The notes beneath the pieces were generated by a model. That model did no database searches. It was not told the DNA's origin and saw only the letters and a list, made by a program, of their open reading frames with translations. A stretch of DNA of 64,000 nucleotides, from contig OZ020525.1 of NCBI GenBank assembly GCA_963971425.1, positions 15,320,187 through 15,384,186 of the forward strand, given 5' to 3'. The stretch comes from Bryoerythrophyllum caledonicum (Eukaryota; Streptophyta; Bryopsida; Pottiales; Pottiaceae). Position numbers and translations under genes: made by a program. Positions 11,607 to 24,146 of this stretch are shown piece by piece; position 1 is the first letter of the stretch, and each line of letters starts with the position of its first letter.

Positions 11607-12942
11607 CTATGAATATCTCTTTCTGTATGAGTCTCTATGGTGAATAATATTTTGGTTTTCTGCTAGGAGTTTTGCGTACGGATGATTTGTATGAATATGT
11701 CGTTTGGGTGGGTTCGATAGGGCGGCTAGGTTGTTTAAGAGGGTATTAGCCCATTGTGTTGTATTAGTGTCTTGTGGGGCTAAGATCTGGTTGCACTCGT
11801 CTAATGAGGGATGGATAGTGACAATTAGGGCATAGAAGATATGTGATGGTGGATGTGCATTTTTTTGTTGAAGGTAGTGTGCAATATGCGGAAATGACAT
11901 GGTATGTGTGTTGTGTAGTGTATGTGTGTTATTTAGTAAGGGTGCAAATGAACTAGCGAGGTGTTGGTATTCAAGGTGCAGTTTTATGGTACTTGGGATA
12001 AAATACATTTTTGCACGTTTTTATGGGCTGCGGAGTGTGTTTTTATTATGTTTGGCATGAAGCCGGGGTTCTTTTCAATGTTTCCACGGAGGAATAGTAG
12101 AAGTTTACAATGGAAAAGTTTAGTTGGGTATATTTTTTTTTCTCTTGTTTATATATTTCTGATATTTTTGTGTTGTTTGGTATTTTTGTATTTTGGTTGT
12201 AGTGTTTAAGATATCGTATTTTATATCATGAGCCCGTTTGCTTTTAGTGTGTCTATGGGTGTTTTTGTGTTGTGGGCATATTTTGGTGATGGTGTTTAGG
12301 GTTAGGATAGGGATTTATTTTGTATTCATATTCTTTTCTAGTTTGGTATTTGTTGGAATTGGTTTGTTGGTTTGTTGTTGTTGTTGTTTGTTTTTTTGTA
12401 TAGTATAGAAATATACTTTTGCGTATATTTTTCTTTTTCTTTTTCTTTTCTTTTCTATAGAGTATATATATATATATGTATTTGGTTTTTTTTTGTTGTT
12501 TTTTCTTTTTTGGTTTTTAGTATATAGATATATTAGTTAGTATAGATACATATTATAGGGTGTTTCATCTCCACCACGTTGTTTGTCCATATTAGTTGGA
12601 TGTGTCCATTCCTTCAATGGTCCTTAGTTCTCTTTGTGATGTTTTTGCTTCTTTTGCTTCAATTGCTTGAATGATTTGGTATTGTAGTGAGGTCATTTCA
12701 CTCTAAAGTGCCTTTATTGTAGAAGCTTGCACTATGTCTGCGTAAGTTCTTTCCTCCATCATAATCTCTCCTTTCATGGCTGCCATTTCTTTTTGTAACT
12801 CCATGATAGTGTGTCGAGTCCCTTTGTTGACCATTGTTTCCACGCGATTGCAATCTTCTTTTGATTGTCTTGGATTAGGAGCGTTCTCCATATTGTTTAC
12901 AACGGCCAAATTCACATCTGTAAGACCTAGTCTAGCTAGCAC
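11607..12942 (-). pseudogene. LINE ORF1 remnants
   Basis: Two minus-strand segments lie 5' of the endonuclease and are probably what is left of ORF1, the RNA-binding protein of LINEs. The first (12942-12703) is rich in K, E and M with a heptad-like stretch ELQKEMAAMKGEIMMEE, which would be a coiled coil, then YADIVQAS. The second (12008-11607) is His/Asn/Thr-rich and ends close to the endonuclease frame. No zinc knuckle is visible. The ORF1 assignment is inferred from position and composition, not from a recognised domain. Confidence 0.45.
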
Positions 12943-12985
12943 TTCCGCAGTAGGGGAGTTTATTCCATTAAGACTTCTAGGGTGA

Positions 12986-13307
12986 GGTGTGAGGTTTACA
13001 TATTTACCATGATTACCACAACAAAGTACATATATTAGATGAAAAGAGGGTTTTGTTTTTAATTTTGAAGTCTTACAAAAAATATTTTACATTTTATTAC
13101 AAATATGTTCAATTTTTATCAAACGCTTTTTTTGTATTCAAATTGTAAAACATGTCCTATTTTTAATTTTTTTTCTTGCCTAACAAATTCAAAGTAAGGA
13201 GTAAATTATAGATCTTGTACATTATACTTTATTTTTTCATCTCTTTATATGTATTGCTCTTGTAAGTAGTGTATATGTTCTTTTTTATGATAGTTATAAA
13301 TAACCAC
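12986..13307. other. AT-rich spacer
   Basis: Between the LINE ORF1 remnant and the next element there is only AT-rich sequence with poly-T and poly-A runs. No open frame, repeat unit or RNA gene is visible. Confidence 0.5.
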
Positions 13308-13309
13308 TA

Positions 13310-13755
13310 CACTAAAATTTATGTCTAGTGTAGCCACACTATATGATTCAAAAATGCTATAAGTCTTTACTCTCAATGAATATTTCTACTAACAATGTTG
13401 ACAATGATCATCCTCTTTGAGTAGTATAGATACTTGTGTTCTTAGTAAAAATTTTCATCAAAAGTAAAAAATATAGCACTTTTCAACCACATAATACTAC
13501 TATAGTATGCATCAGTCTAGTTCGGACACCCTGTGTACGAACCAATTTTTTTTGAAACATAGTGGTTTGGACACAATGGGTATTACTCAGGTAATACATG
13601 AGTATTGACTAGGTATTACAAGGGTATAACCTTGCCATTACATGGGTATCACCTTAGACAAATAATTTTTTATTTTCCAAATTTTTTGGACACCCTCCAT
13701 TTCAAATAAATTATGTACAAACCCAACCAACGTGTAGGGTACATAAATTTTATTG
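13310..13755. mobile_element. Non-autonomous inverted-repeat element (446 bp) flanked by TA
   Basis: The left end CACTAAAATTTATGT and the right end ACATAAATTTTATTG are inverted copies with two differences. Both sides are bordered by TA (13308-13309 and 13756-13757), the target duplication expected of Tc1/mariner-type insertions. It has no coding capacity. Its terminal CACTA is shared with the elements at 24147, 28974 and 53816. Confidence 0.55.
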
Positions 13756-14047
13756 TAGTGATTTTTCTAAGTAATCTTTTTCCCCTCACATTAGTTTTAG
13801 TGCAGGGGCAAAACAGTGTATGGAAACAGTACCATGGTAAGTTTTAGTTACTGCGAGCCAATTTTGGCACCACGTACCAAAAAAAATAAAATATATATTT
13901 TGACCCATGCATTTACCATAATGGATATCACCTTTGCATTACATGGGCGTTACAGGGCATCACCTTTAACGAGTCTCTTGAACATTCCTAAATTTTGGAC
14001 ATTCCCCATTGTGAACAAATTATGCACGAAAGTGACCGGCAAGTAGG
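13610..14047. repeat. Diverged direct duplication
   Basis: Segment 13630-13740 (CATTACATGGGTATCACC, then TTTTGGACACCCTCC and AAATTATGTACAAACC) recurs in diverged form at 13935-14047 (CATTACATGGGCGTTACA, TTTTGGACATTCCCC, AAATTATGCACGAAAG). It overlaps the inside of the preceding MITE, so the MITE may have carried or captured part of this repeat. Confidence 0.5.
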
Positions 14048-14350
14048 GTTTGATTTATCCAAATCAAGAAGATGATGAGGACCCACATCCCTTCCGCAAT
14101 TCTTATCATCTTGTGCATCCAACAAAAGGTGAGAAGGTTGAGTCACATTGCACGTAGCGGTGGCAACAAACAAGCCATGGATTGTTCTTCTAATGGACAT
14201 CTGTGGCAGTTACAGAAGAATCTAACGTTTGTCAATTCAATTTTTTGATGGTAGGTAGGCATACGAAATATCTATTCCGGGCCATCCCAATTATAAATAT
14301 AAAAGTGAAAATGGGCGGGCAATTGGCTCTTAGAGACACACTGCCAAAAA

Positions 14351-14742
14351 CTTTCAGACTCCCAAAGCTAATCCATGTGGCAACAGAATCTGGGATTTTG
14401 TTTGCTCCACACATAGAAAAATATTGAGGAAGGGGGGAATTTCTCTCTACCATTGAACTTGCCCGATGGCCATATTTATGGTAACAGACCACGACATTGT
14501 CTGCTGGTCTGACAGGAAGAAAAAATGGTAGAGTTTGTAGCTGGAAATGCCAACATGAATGGGGCTAACCAAGGCTTTTTTTGGGGTTTTTTTTGGGCAA
14601 TTTGGAGCCAAATGGCGAATTTTTTACCAACAAAGGAATATTCCTCAAAAGTGGGAAAATTATGATTCTATTTTGCCAAAATTTCATTGATGGTTGTTGC
14701 CATATTGCCATACTACTAATGAACAGCGGACACTCCATCCTG
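14351..14742 (+). repeat. Left copy of a long target-site duplication of the plus-strand LINE
   Basis: This 392-bp segment matches 22185-22562 over its whole length (start CTTTCAGACTCCCAAAGC, end CACTCCATCCTG) with scattered substitutions and small indels. It abuts the 5' end of the LINE, while the other copy directly follows the LINE's A-tail. Confidence 0.8.
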
Positions 14743-15551
14743 GAGTGGACTAGTGGAGGGAGATGGGTCCACAAATCGCGGAGCTCACCGGGTGGATGGC
14801 AGCAATGAGCGCGAAGTTGATAGAAGGAACAACCTTCTGTAAACGTGCTAGGGAGATCCACTCCAGTCAACGAGAGATCTGAAAGTAGGAAGTCGAGTGT
14901 AGAAAGAAATGACCAGTCTAGGGTTAAGTGGAGCTTCTGAACTTAGATCATGTGGTAAGGTAGGCTAACTAATACTTTAGGGTACAGTGCTGTGCAAGGG
15001 GAGGTGTGCTGAAGACCAAGGTGGGGATAGGAGGATCTTACCCCTCGGGATCTGCAACCTAGAAGAATCAGGAGTAAAAGAGCTAGATAAAGAAGACATG
15101 AACTGTGCAAGGAAAGGAGCACGGGGGGCACCTACGGCGCCTCAGCTGACACAAGGCACAGATTGCATCATACAAGTGCAGAGCAGGGGCGCCAAAGTCC
15201 AAGGCGGAGGCAAGAGGATCTCCACCTCCTCGGGACCTGCAACCTGCGAAGGCAAGAACTTGGACAACAAGATGTAGAAAGGAGCGAGGAGGAAGACTCA
15301 TGGCAAGACAAAGCAGGCCTCCTCAATCAGGTATCCCAGCTCTCAACGTGGATTTTAATTGCAGTACAAAGATTTTTAGGCCTTTTTTCACAAACTTGAA
15401 AAGGAAATAGAAAGCTCAAAAAATAGACGTTGACGTACAAGAACGGCGCAACCAATTTTCGGTGTGAAAACACACCTTCGAGAGGGTAACCACACCCTTC
15501 CTGCACGAGTTGGAAGCCTACTATAGATACGAAGAGGCCATCTTTGCCAAG

Positions 15552-17663
15552 ATGGCTTCTTACACAGACACTCTGAGGAACGCCGCCAACATACTAGAGG
15601 AGTCCGGAATTCAAATCCAACAAGTACTAGCCCCCATGGAGACAATGTCACAGGATTCTATGGAGCAGATATTAATGACCAACGTACCGTAATCACGGGA
15701 CTACACCTCTCAAAAGTGACTCCGAGGGAAGAACTTCCGGTCGGATACAAACGGAGCTACGCTGGTTTTCTTCTTAAAGACCTCAAAAGAAAAATCTCGG
15801 TTTACCAAGGAGCGATCCACAGCAAGTCAAAGTATCTACACAATTTAGCTCAATAGTCTTCTTCCTTGGCGGTCGCCCCAAAGAACACTGCCTCTAGCTA
15901 TGGTGCAAAGAGCTGCAACGGAAAGTTGGTGAGAACATCAAACTTGGACGACACCTAAGTAAGGGTTTCCTCCTCCTCAAAGCAGAAAAGCCTGAAAATA
16001 TTAATAAAATGTTGTTAGTGACCCCATACACAACACAAGATGGCATCTGCATTTTTCAGAGGTGGATACCAGGGTTCGATCCATATAGCGACAACTTTGA
16101 CCAACCAAACAACCAAGGAGGATTTTCACGGAGAATGAAACTACCTACCTAGGTGACGCTTAGGCATGTGCCAGAGGATTTGAGTGGCATCATCAAAGAC
16201 ATCGCACTGGAAATTGGGAAAGTCCTAGGAGAAGCTCGCAGCAATGATAAAAGCAGTGATCACCGCTTTTGTATCGCGATGGACTCCGGAGAAGCGTGAG
16301 AATCTTCGGTTGTGGTGATAAAGAAAGAATCACGTACGCGCCACACCATCTTGATTGACTACAACTTCCTTCCCATACGTTGCCGCTACTGCCTAGAAAC
16401 GGACCACAACATCAAAGATTGTTAGGTTTGGAATGGAAAACCATCAAGGCCAAATCATGAACCCACAACAGTCGAAGAAGGCAACGGAATACAAAGTGGA
16501 GCATTACCTCGGGACCACACAAAGATGAAGAAGGTTTCCAGTTCTAAAGGCACCATAATCGAAGGAGAGACAACACCTGTGTGTCAGAGAGATTAGTAAG
16601 AGAAAAACGACCACAAGAAGGAGCTAGCAGGAACCCAGTAAGAGCATCGCAACCAGAATAAGGAAGAGTAGAGACCTGAGAAGAAAATCAACAACCAGAC
16701 AGGCAGGGAGGAAACCTGGACATAATGGAGAAAAGACGAACAGGAAAGAGCAAGAGGAGGGAACAACAAATGTGGCACAAAATCCGAAGGGTGGAAAGAA
16801 TTTGAGGACGACAGAAGATAAAGAAACTGGAGTACAATTACCAGCGGAAGGAGAACGTTTGAGGGAAACAAAACACCTAGAGGCGGCCGGAGAAGAAGCT
16901 CACGCTACGACGACTGAGGAAGCCAAAAGTGCAGCGGCGGAGGAAAAGCGGCGCGCATCGAAAGAGGAAGAGCTGCGTTCATTGGCTAAGGAAGGGCGGT
17001 GCGCAACGGCGGAGGAGGTGGAACATGCACAGGAAGACAAGCAAGGGGGGTTTTCAATAGCAAACCCTAAGCAAAGACCAAGATAAGCGGAGGTAGAGCC
17101 CATGAGGACAAACAGGGGCAAACAAGCGGAGGAGTGCAGGGGAGATGAACACGCACAAACCCTCAAAGGCGAGGCAGGAGAAGGTATGATTGTAGACCCT
17201 CAGTAGTTGGCCGAAGTAAAAAGGGATGATAGCCCCCTCGGCTTACACCCTAGGCAGTGAAGGGACAACACCAGACACGATGAATCCGGATGAAACCACA
17301 ATAGAGGGGAGAACATCATATAGTGCTCGAGGTAGGAATCTAAAAAGCACGAGAACCAACACAGGAACAAGGCGAAGGACAAGAGGTAGAAGAGTGACAC
17401 ATGGAACGGATCAACCAATCCACTATGCACCAAACGAAACTTCTCAAGGAGGCGTCTTAGAAGAGCCAACGGCTAGGACAGATGAAGAAGGCCTAGCTCA
17501 GCAAGACCAGGAAAGAGGCACGCTCAATGGACTACAAGAGGTGAGAAGCACACAACCACAAAGTATGGAAGAAGTTAGAATTTGGGAACTAATGATGACA
17601 AGCAGTTCTAACCAAGCTAGAGCATGGCAAACGGAGAGTTCAGAGTACAACCCAAGCACTTAA
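15552..17663 (+). pseudogene. LINE ORF1 (nucleic-acid-binding protein with CCHC zinc knuckle)
   Basis: The frame is broken but followable. An N-terminal acidic segment (MASYTDTLRNAANILEESG) precedes a central domain resembling the DUF4283 region of plant L1 ORF1 proteins (GFLLLKAEKPENINKMLLV, IFQRWIPGFDPYSDNF, LRHVPEDLSGIIKDIALEIG). A zinc knuckle with exact C-x2-C-x4-H-x4-C spacing (CRYCLETDHNIKDC) lies at 16381-16422. The C-terminal part is long, hydrophilic and Glu/Arg/Ala-rich (open blocks at 16772-17086 and 17226-17663). In this family ORF1 packages the element RNA. In-frame stops occur before, inside and after the knuckle region. An upstream TTG-initiated frame from 15510 exists, but ATG 15552 is the better start. 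Confidence 0.75.
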
Positions 17664-18145
17664 TTGGTGGGAGCACCCGAGTTGAACATTCCACTTGCTA
17701 GGATTTCCGGCGAGCAAGTTAGCAGGAGTGACAGTGCGCAAACTAGGGAAGATGTGCTAGCACCCCAAAACGTGGGGTCCTTGGCATCCATTGATCGGAT
17801 AAGTTCCACCCGAGATCCTACTTCTCCTTTGGTTTTAGACATGATAGAATAAGCCTTTGACTTCTCCACCCCTATAGGGCCGCACCATCACTGGGAAAAT
17901 AGAAATGAGGGAGGACTCAAGCCACCTTTCTCTACATCCACATGCCTAATAGAGAGGCATGAGAGATAGAAACTAGTTGGGGGTTGGAGATGGAAGGCAA
18001 CGCAAAAACCTTATCAGACAGGTTTTACTAAAACTAGGAAATAATCGGATAACATAACTGGCCCACTACCCTCAAGGGAAGAAAGGGCAGGGATTATGAA
18101 TGAAACATCGACCTCCCTGAGGCCACTCCCTTCCCTACAGTAGAC

Positions 18146-21100
18146 ATGAATGTGAAGGTCTTAACCCAGAATGTGCAAGGGCTCAACAACCTTGACAACG
18201 TGGCAAAACCAAAGAATTATCTTAGACCTTACCTTAGTAGTCTAGACATCCTATGCCTTCATGAACACAAACTAAGAGGCCCAACTCTAGACACTCTTGC
18301 GGAGAGACTTTGGAGACAATAGAAGGCCTTCAACTGCGCAGCAGTGGAAGCTAATCAAGCACTAGCAGGGTGCAAGGGACTAAGCATTATGGTTTCCTCT
18401 AAAATCAAACACCTAGTAATAGAAAAAGGCTCCTCCAATGGCAAAACAACACAATGGATTATCTTGAGAGGATCTTCCAGAGGGGACCTTGGTATCCTCA
18501 ATATGTATGCACTGCACTCTTTCCTACAGAGATCAATGCTATGGCAAGAGATGATGGGGAAACTAAACCCCAACCATAAGTGGATTATTGGAGGGGACTG
18601 GAGTTTTGTGGATAACCCAAGGGACAAATCATCAACCTCAGGGAGACAAATTTCTGATAGAGAACTACAGGACTTCAACTTATTCAAAGCTTTCTTTGGG
18701 GTTCAAGATTGCTCTAACCACAACCAACCTGTCATCTTTACGTGGGACAACCGTCGTAGTGGAACGGAGAGAGTCCTTGAACAATTGGATAGGTTCTACA
18801 CCTTTTTAGTTCCAAGAAGCAACCAAGAGGAATACATCAAGAAATACGAGATAATGGGAAATAGTGGACTCTCTAATTACTTACCGCTTATCCTTCACCT
18901 AGAATTAGACCATTTGCCCCCAAGAGGCTCCAAATATATAGTGAACGCGTTTTATTTGAAGAATGAACAGGTGGAAATGGAATTGAAGGAGAGATGGCAA
19001 GTTTGCCCCCCTCAACTCAAATTTTTTGGGAAAGTAAGAAGGGTTCTCAAGTGGTATAAGACTTTTTGCATAGAAAAAGCAAAAGAACGACAAGTAAAGG
19101 AGGAGGAGGCAAGGTTGATCCTAGAGGAAGCTAGGAACAAACTTCACCAGCATCCAGATGACCTAGCTACCCAGGAAGCTGTGAAACAGGCAAGGAAAGT
19201 TCTCACTCATTGTGAGGATTGGAAATTGGCATGACAACAAACCCCAAGAAGAACAAAGTGGAAGAGGGTGGGAGATAAACCATCAAAGGAGTTCTTCAAC
19301 ACCTATAAATAGAAACCCTCACACTCAAGTATTACAGAACTCCTAGATGAAGATGGAGCCCGTCACAGAGAGCAGCTAGAAATGGAGAATGTGTGTTACG
19401 ACTTCTATTCAAGATTGTATTGAAGGAGGCCACAATCTGAGGAGATTTTGGAGGCTCAGAGAGTTTCTCTAGAAGGTCCGAGCTCCAAACTTTCCCCAAC
19501 CATGCAAGGAATTCTGAAGCTAGACATCACTCTTGAGGAATTGACCTATGTAGTAGAACACCTTGCACCAAGGGAGTCTCCAAGACCGAACGGAATAGTG
19601 ACTGAATTTTACAAACTGATGTGGCCTAACATTGGCAAGGAATATCATGGGATGTTAAAGGAGGCTTTAACAAGAAAGAGCTTCCAGGGGAACGTGGTGG
19701 AAGGGCTTATAGCACTAATTCACAAATGAGGGGAACGCGACACTCTAAATAATTGGCGGCCTATCCCTCTCTTGAACGTGTCTTACTAAATCTTTGCAAA
19801 AGCTCTCCAGATACGACTCCAGCCCATCCTAATGGACCTAATTAGCTCATATTAGTCAGCTTTCTTCCCCATGAGGTTTGTCTTGGACAAAATCTTCTTT
19901 GCACATCAAACTATTCACCACGCTAAAGTATCCAATCCTCTTCTTTTCTTGAAGCTAGATTTCTCCAAAGCCTATGATCGAATAGAAATTAATTTTTTGT
20001 TCAAGGCTTTGATTAAGATGGAACTCCTCAAAGAATTCTTGAATATGATCTCCCTACTATTTGAAGGTGCTAAAGCCCGAGTTAGTGTTAATGGAAGAAT
20101 CACGAAGACTTTCACCATTCAGCAAGGAGTTAGACAAGGATGCCCTTAAGCCTCCTACCTTGTCCTGATAGTGGGAGAAATCCTAAACTTTTGCCTCAAG
20201 AAGGAAGTTGTGAGAGGAAGGATTAAAGAAATTAGCATTTCAGGAACAGAAAGCCCACAACTGCTCACCAAATACGCAGACGACACATTCCTCACACTAG
20301 CTGCAGAAGAACATGTTATCCAAAATACCCTTGAGACATCAGGGACATTTAGTGATGCATTAGGATTAATTATGAATCCTGATAAGTCAGCTGCATTATA
20401 CTGGGAGAGTGGTGGGCAACCCCAACCTGAGTGGATTGACAATCGCCCATTCAAATTGGCCCGAGAGGAAGAGATCTCCAGACTATTAGGCACGGCGTTT
20501 AGATTAGATTTGAACACTCCGGACATCGATGGCTTCCTGGAGGAAAAAAATGACAGGAAACTAAAATACTAGTCCACAGTAAAATCCAACAACACTGATA
20601 GAATTATAATAGACAATAGTGTGCTTGTGTCAACTACCCTTTTTTACCTGGAATTATGGGGAGGAAGCTCCACTGGTATTAAAAGGGTTACTGGCAAAAT
20701 CAACAACTACATGTGGGCAGGCTCCTCCAACCCTACCAGAGCCAAAGTGGTGTGGAACACCATCTACTAGAAGAGAGAGGAAGGGGGGCTCAATGCGGTG
20801 GATCCGATGGAAGCAATGACAACACTCATGTGCAAATGGACTATTGTTGCATGCATGCCGAGTAGGTCAAACGTTAACTCACTACTTCGCTTCCATTTAT
20901 CGCATTGTCAACCCGAAAGAGGGCCTAAATGGCTACCGAGCATGCGGTGGGGTTTTAAACGAGGCTTTCAAGGCCCCTATGGATCTTGTCTCTGGAATAG
21001 GACTAAATCGGCATGGCGTGCGATGGTAAGAGATGTGTCCATCACCCCGCCTAGCACCAAAGAGGAATGGTTGAGTACGCTGCTCTGGATGTTGCGTTAT

Positions 21101-22000
21101 GACTGGTATGTGGATTTCCCTAAGGCGAGCAGTTCAACTTGCACGGAGGGGACTTGAATTCACCAGGGACTTGTGGTCCTCTGAGGACAACATGATTCTT
21201 AACTTCGAGGAGGCAGCCCCTTGCTATGGCTTAGAAGGAGACGAACTTGAACCATGGGAGAGATTGGAAGAAAGACTCAGGCCTACCCAACACTATTGGG
21301 CTACGGTTGGAATTCATCCGGCTAAAAGCACCGAATGGCTTGGTATCTTTGACTCTAGGAATGACCACACGCCTCACTGTATGTTCACTGGGAAAGCACT
21401 CATCGGAAGACGCGAAATTGGCAAAGAAGGTGATTGGTCACTCAGAGAACACGGAGGACTCTTCACGGTCGCCGTCCAAGCACGTATCATCCTTTGAAAA
21501 CCAATTGTTGAGAATCCTAGTACCATCATCATCCACGGGCGGCTTGAGCGGGTGAGAGTTACCCTTTTTAAAAGGGAGCGCAAGATAGGTGTCCTTCTCT
21601 TCTTCGGGATGACCAGCCTGCTCACCTGGGACCCGGACATGATCAAGTGGACCAACGGTGAACCTTTGCTCTCCTACACCACCAAGTTTGGCAGGCAGCT
21701 GCTGCGAGCCGGACGGCCACCTCCTAATATTGTCACCACGAAGTGGAATCAGATTTTTACCTTCGGCTTCAAGCTCAAGTGGAGGAATGTTTGGGACTCT
21801 GAGACAGTTGAGAAAGAAGCGGGCTTGATCTGACAACTTTGGCACAAGGCTATTGCGGTTAACCAATGGAGAAGTCATGTTTTGATTAATACTGACCCAA
21901 GTTGTATGGTCTACGACCTTGGAGAGACGGAGAATATCGTGCATAGATTTTGATCCTGCCTAGAGGCACGTTCTACTTGGCTCCATGGGTGGGAGAGCTG
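18146..22000 (+). pseudogene. LINE ORF2 (endonuclease plus reverse transcriptase)
   Basis: ATG 18146 opens MNVKVLTQNVQGLNN, the first block of APE-type endonucleases. LCLHEHKL (metal-binding E) and WIIGGDWSFVDNP follow, and the 296-codon open block 18344-19234 covers most of this domain. Reverse transcriptase blocks are LNNWRPIPLLN (about 19750), FLKLDFSKAYDR (about 19950), IQQGVRQGCP (about 20120) and the catalytic KYADDTF with YADD at 20273-20284. Further on are GGSSTGIKRVTGKINNYMW, KREEGGLN and a zf-RVT-like tail with LWHKAIAVNQWRSH (about 21840). At least eight stops (for example after IALIHK at 19727 and after RQGCP at 20147) and several frame changes inactivate it. Confidence 0.85.
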
Positions 22001-22184
22001 CTAATGTGCTGTAGGCCTTGTGTTTGAAGTAGGATAATCGGGTTATGTGGGTTAGGGAGTTTCATTAGGATCACCGTTCTCTTGGTTCTGCGTTGCCGGC
22101 CTTGGCGCGCCTTTTGTTTTGTGTTGGCTCCCTCGGTTCTTTGCAATTCAAACTTCGTTTTGTTTTTGTGCCAAAAAAAAAAAA

Positions 22185-22562
22185 CTTTCGGACTCCAAAA
22201 GCTAATCCATGTGGCAATGGAATCTAGAATTTTGTTTGCTCCACATTGATAAATATTGAGGAAGGGGGGAATTTCTCTCTAACATTGAACTTGCCCGATG
22301 GCCATATTTTTGGTAACAGACAAGGGCATTGTCTGCTAGTCAGGAAGAAAAATGGTAGAGTTTGTAGCTGGAAATGCCAACATGAATGGGGCTAACCAAG
22401 GCTTTTTTTTTGGGCGATTCCGAGCCAAATGGCGAATTTTTTCCCAACAAAGGAATATTCCCCAAAAGTGGGAAAATCATGATTCTATTTTGCCAAAATT
22501 TCATTGGTGGTTGTTGCCATATTGCCATACTACTACTAATGAACAGCGGGCACTCCATCCTG
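22185..22562 (+). repeat. Right copy of the LINE's long target-site duplication
   Basis: This begins with CTTTCGGACTCC immediately after the A12 tail and matches 14351-14742 to CACTCCATCCTG. Beyond 22562 the sequence continues as unique DNA (TCGCCAAAAAGG), and left of 14351 the sequence is different, as expected if only this segment was duplicated on insertion. Confidence 0.8.
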
Positions 22563-24144
22563 TCGCCAAAAAGGATGTACAAATCTATGTTTATGGAGAT
22601 GGATTCTCCAAAAAAGATATGTGTGGAGAAAATTTGATATTGTACTGTTTCAGGAGAAACTTTGTGTCGCCAAATGTGTGGTCTTCAAAAAATTTGTGTC
22701 GCCACTCTAGCTAAAACCGGGGAACCAAAAGAAAAGGTCTGGTGCTAGCATTGACACTGATCTTGAAACGTGAGCTCAGTGGGATGGATGGGGATCCGTC
22801 TTTGCATAAGAAATGTCAGCACCCGTGGGCCAGCTACATAGCTTCGGAAGATCCGGTCATAGGTGTGTTCCCTGCCCAGATCTTCTCCCACAATCTTCTG
22901 CAACGTATCAGCTTCCGTGTACGTGCATTTAGAAGTCAACAATGCAGACTACATGTCTAAGGGCCGGTTCCATGCTATCACTGAAGTGGAAGTAGGTACA
23001 GTAATGGAACTGCTGCAGAGCAACAAAGTATGTATCCACAATAATCCATGGTGTGCAGTAAATCTTGGTACGTATAAAAGTGTTGAATGTAAATCACAAA
23101 ATTAGAGAGCTGAGCTGCTGACTCAAACATTCTCATGGAAGTACGTACAATAGTACATTCCAATCACACAATTTATCAGCGTAAATGATGGTGTTGAAGC
23201 AGTCCCAATTGGTAAGACATGTGTGGGGTGCTGTTGCCTGTAGCATAAACCCATTTTTAAACCATTACTGGAGAATAGGCACATTCTCTTGCCATCATGA
23301 CATATCCAGCCGTCATCAAAACAAAATTCTAAAACTTTGGATTTTCTGTTTAATGTGAACCACTTGGTCACTTTAGAGTTTAATTTTAGTAGGCCCCACC
23401 CCCTTAGAAATTGCAGGACTCACACTCTCTTTTGCCATTTGTTCACAGTAATTTGTTTCCATCCTCAGTAGAGGTTATCAAGTACGGTATACATGGGTCC
23501 ATGTTCTAAATACGAATACATATATTCAGTTGTATGCATGTAATTCAAATACATGATTGAGTGAGGCAGTGAGAGAGACTGTGTGGTTTCTAGTCTGTGT
23601 TATGGATTTAGGCATTTGAATCCTTCCATGTCAATCGGGAACTGTATACCATATACATGCATGTATTTTACTCTGTAGGATACAAAAATGTGTAAAAGTT
23701 TAGCAAGACTTACACATTTTATTTGAAGATTATTCAACTAACATCTTTCATTTGGAGGTATTTTGATATCTCAACCTTATCATGTTCAAATACAACACCA
23801 TACATGTAAAATATTGTCCCACTCACACTTGTCACATACGTCCAAAATCTAAGTCCTCGGATGTCCCGTCAGTCTGTACGCGGGTAAATTGGGGTCGCCA
23901 AATTTATCTCCGGTCAGGGCGTGGTCGCCGCCCGGTTGGTGTGCGGTTGGCAATCGTGTGGCGACCGCACACCAATTAGGCGGCGACCGGGCCCTAACCG
24001 CACTGACCATCCGGCGACCGGCAATAAAACATGTGAAAAAGTTTTAAAGAACAAACCTCTAAGTTACAAACGTCCTGCGGAGCTCCCAAACGTACGTCCC
24101 GTCCATCCCGTCCGTCCCGTCTGTTCGAACAACCTAGGTCCCAC
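22563..24144. other. Intergenic stretch without recognised gene
   Basis: No exon or RNA gene can be supported. A short minus-strand open frame (22942-22745) has protein-like composition but no recognised motif. A GC-rich patch at about 23860-24130 carries repeated GGTCGCC/GGCGACC words around an imperfect inverted repeat (GGTTGGTGTGCGGTTGGCAA and GGCGACCGCACACCAATTAG) and the word CGTCCCGTC repeated near 24092-24120. Confidence 0.4.
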
Positions 24145-24146
24145 TA

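Larger units (their letters stand above)
620..12942 (-). mobile_element. Old minus-strand LINE (LINE-1 of this window), split by a 6.2-kb insertion
   Basis: Read on the minus strand, coding remnants run in the order of a non-LTR retrotransposon: ORF1-like segments (12942-11607), the start of an APE-type endonuclease (11542-11083), then after an interruption the rest of the endonuclease (4880-4415), a linker (4303-4061), reverse transcriptase (about 3500-2300) and a C-terminal tail ending near 620. Segment 4896-11082 is foreign to it; removing it rejoins the endonuclease. Many stops and frameshifts make every ORF non-functional. No poly(A) tail or target duplication of this LINE could be placed. 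The reverse transcriptase is clearly unlike that of the plus-strand LINE at 14.7-22.2 kb, so two different LINE lineages are present. Confidence 0.8.
14743..22184 (+). mobile_element. L1-like LINE retrotransposon, 7.4 kb, decayed
   Basis: The element reads on the + strand: a 5' leader with repeated words (CTGTGCAAGG at about 14991 and 15104, CTCGGGATCTGCAACCT and CTCGGGACCTGCAACCT), ORF1 with a CCHC knuckle (15552-17663), ORF2 with endonuclease and reverse transcriptase (18146 to about 22000), a short GC-mixed 3' end and an A12 tail (22173-22184). It is flanked by a duplication of about 390 bp. Multiple stops and frame changes in both ORFs show that it is no longer mobile. Confidence 0.88.

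Noticed and set aside
8229..21157. Possible stop-codon reassignment (TAA/TAG read as glutamine), since both intact genes end in TGA while long frames contain TAA/TAG
   Set aside because: In the LINE reverse transcriptase the in-frame TAA/TAG fall where relatives have W, K or L as well as Q, and TGA stops also occur. Neither TOM40 nor pyruvate kinase uses an in-frame TAA or TAG. This is ordinary decay.
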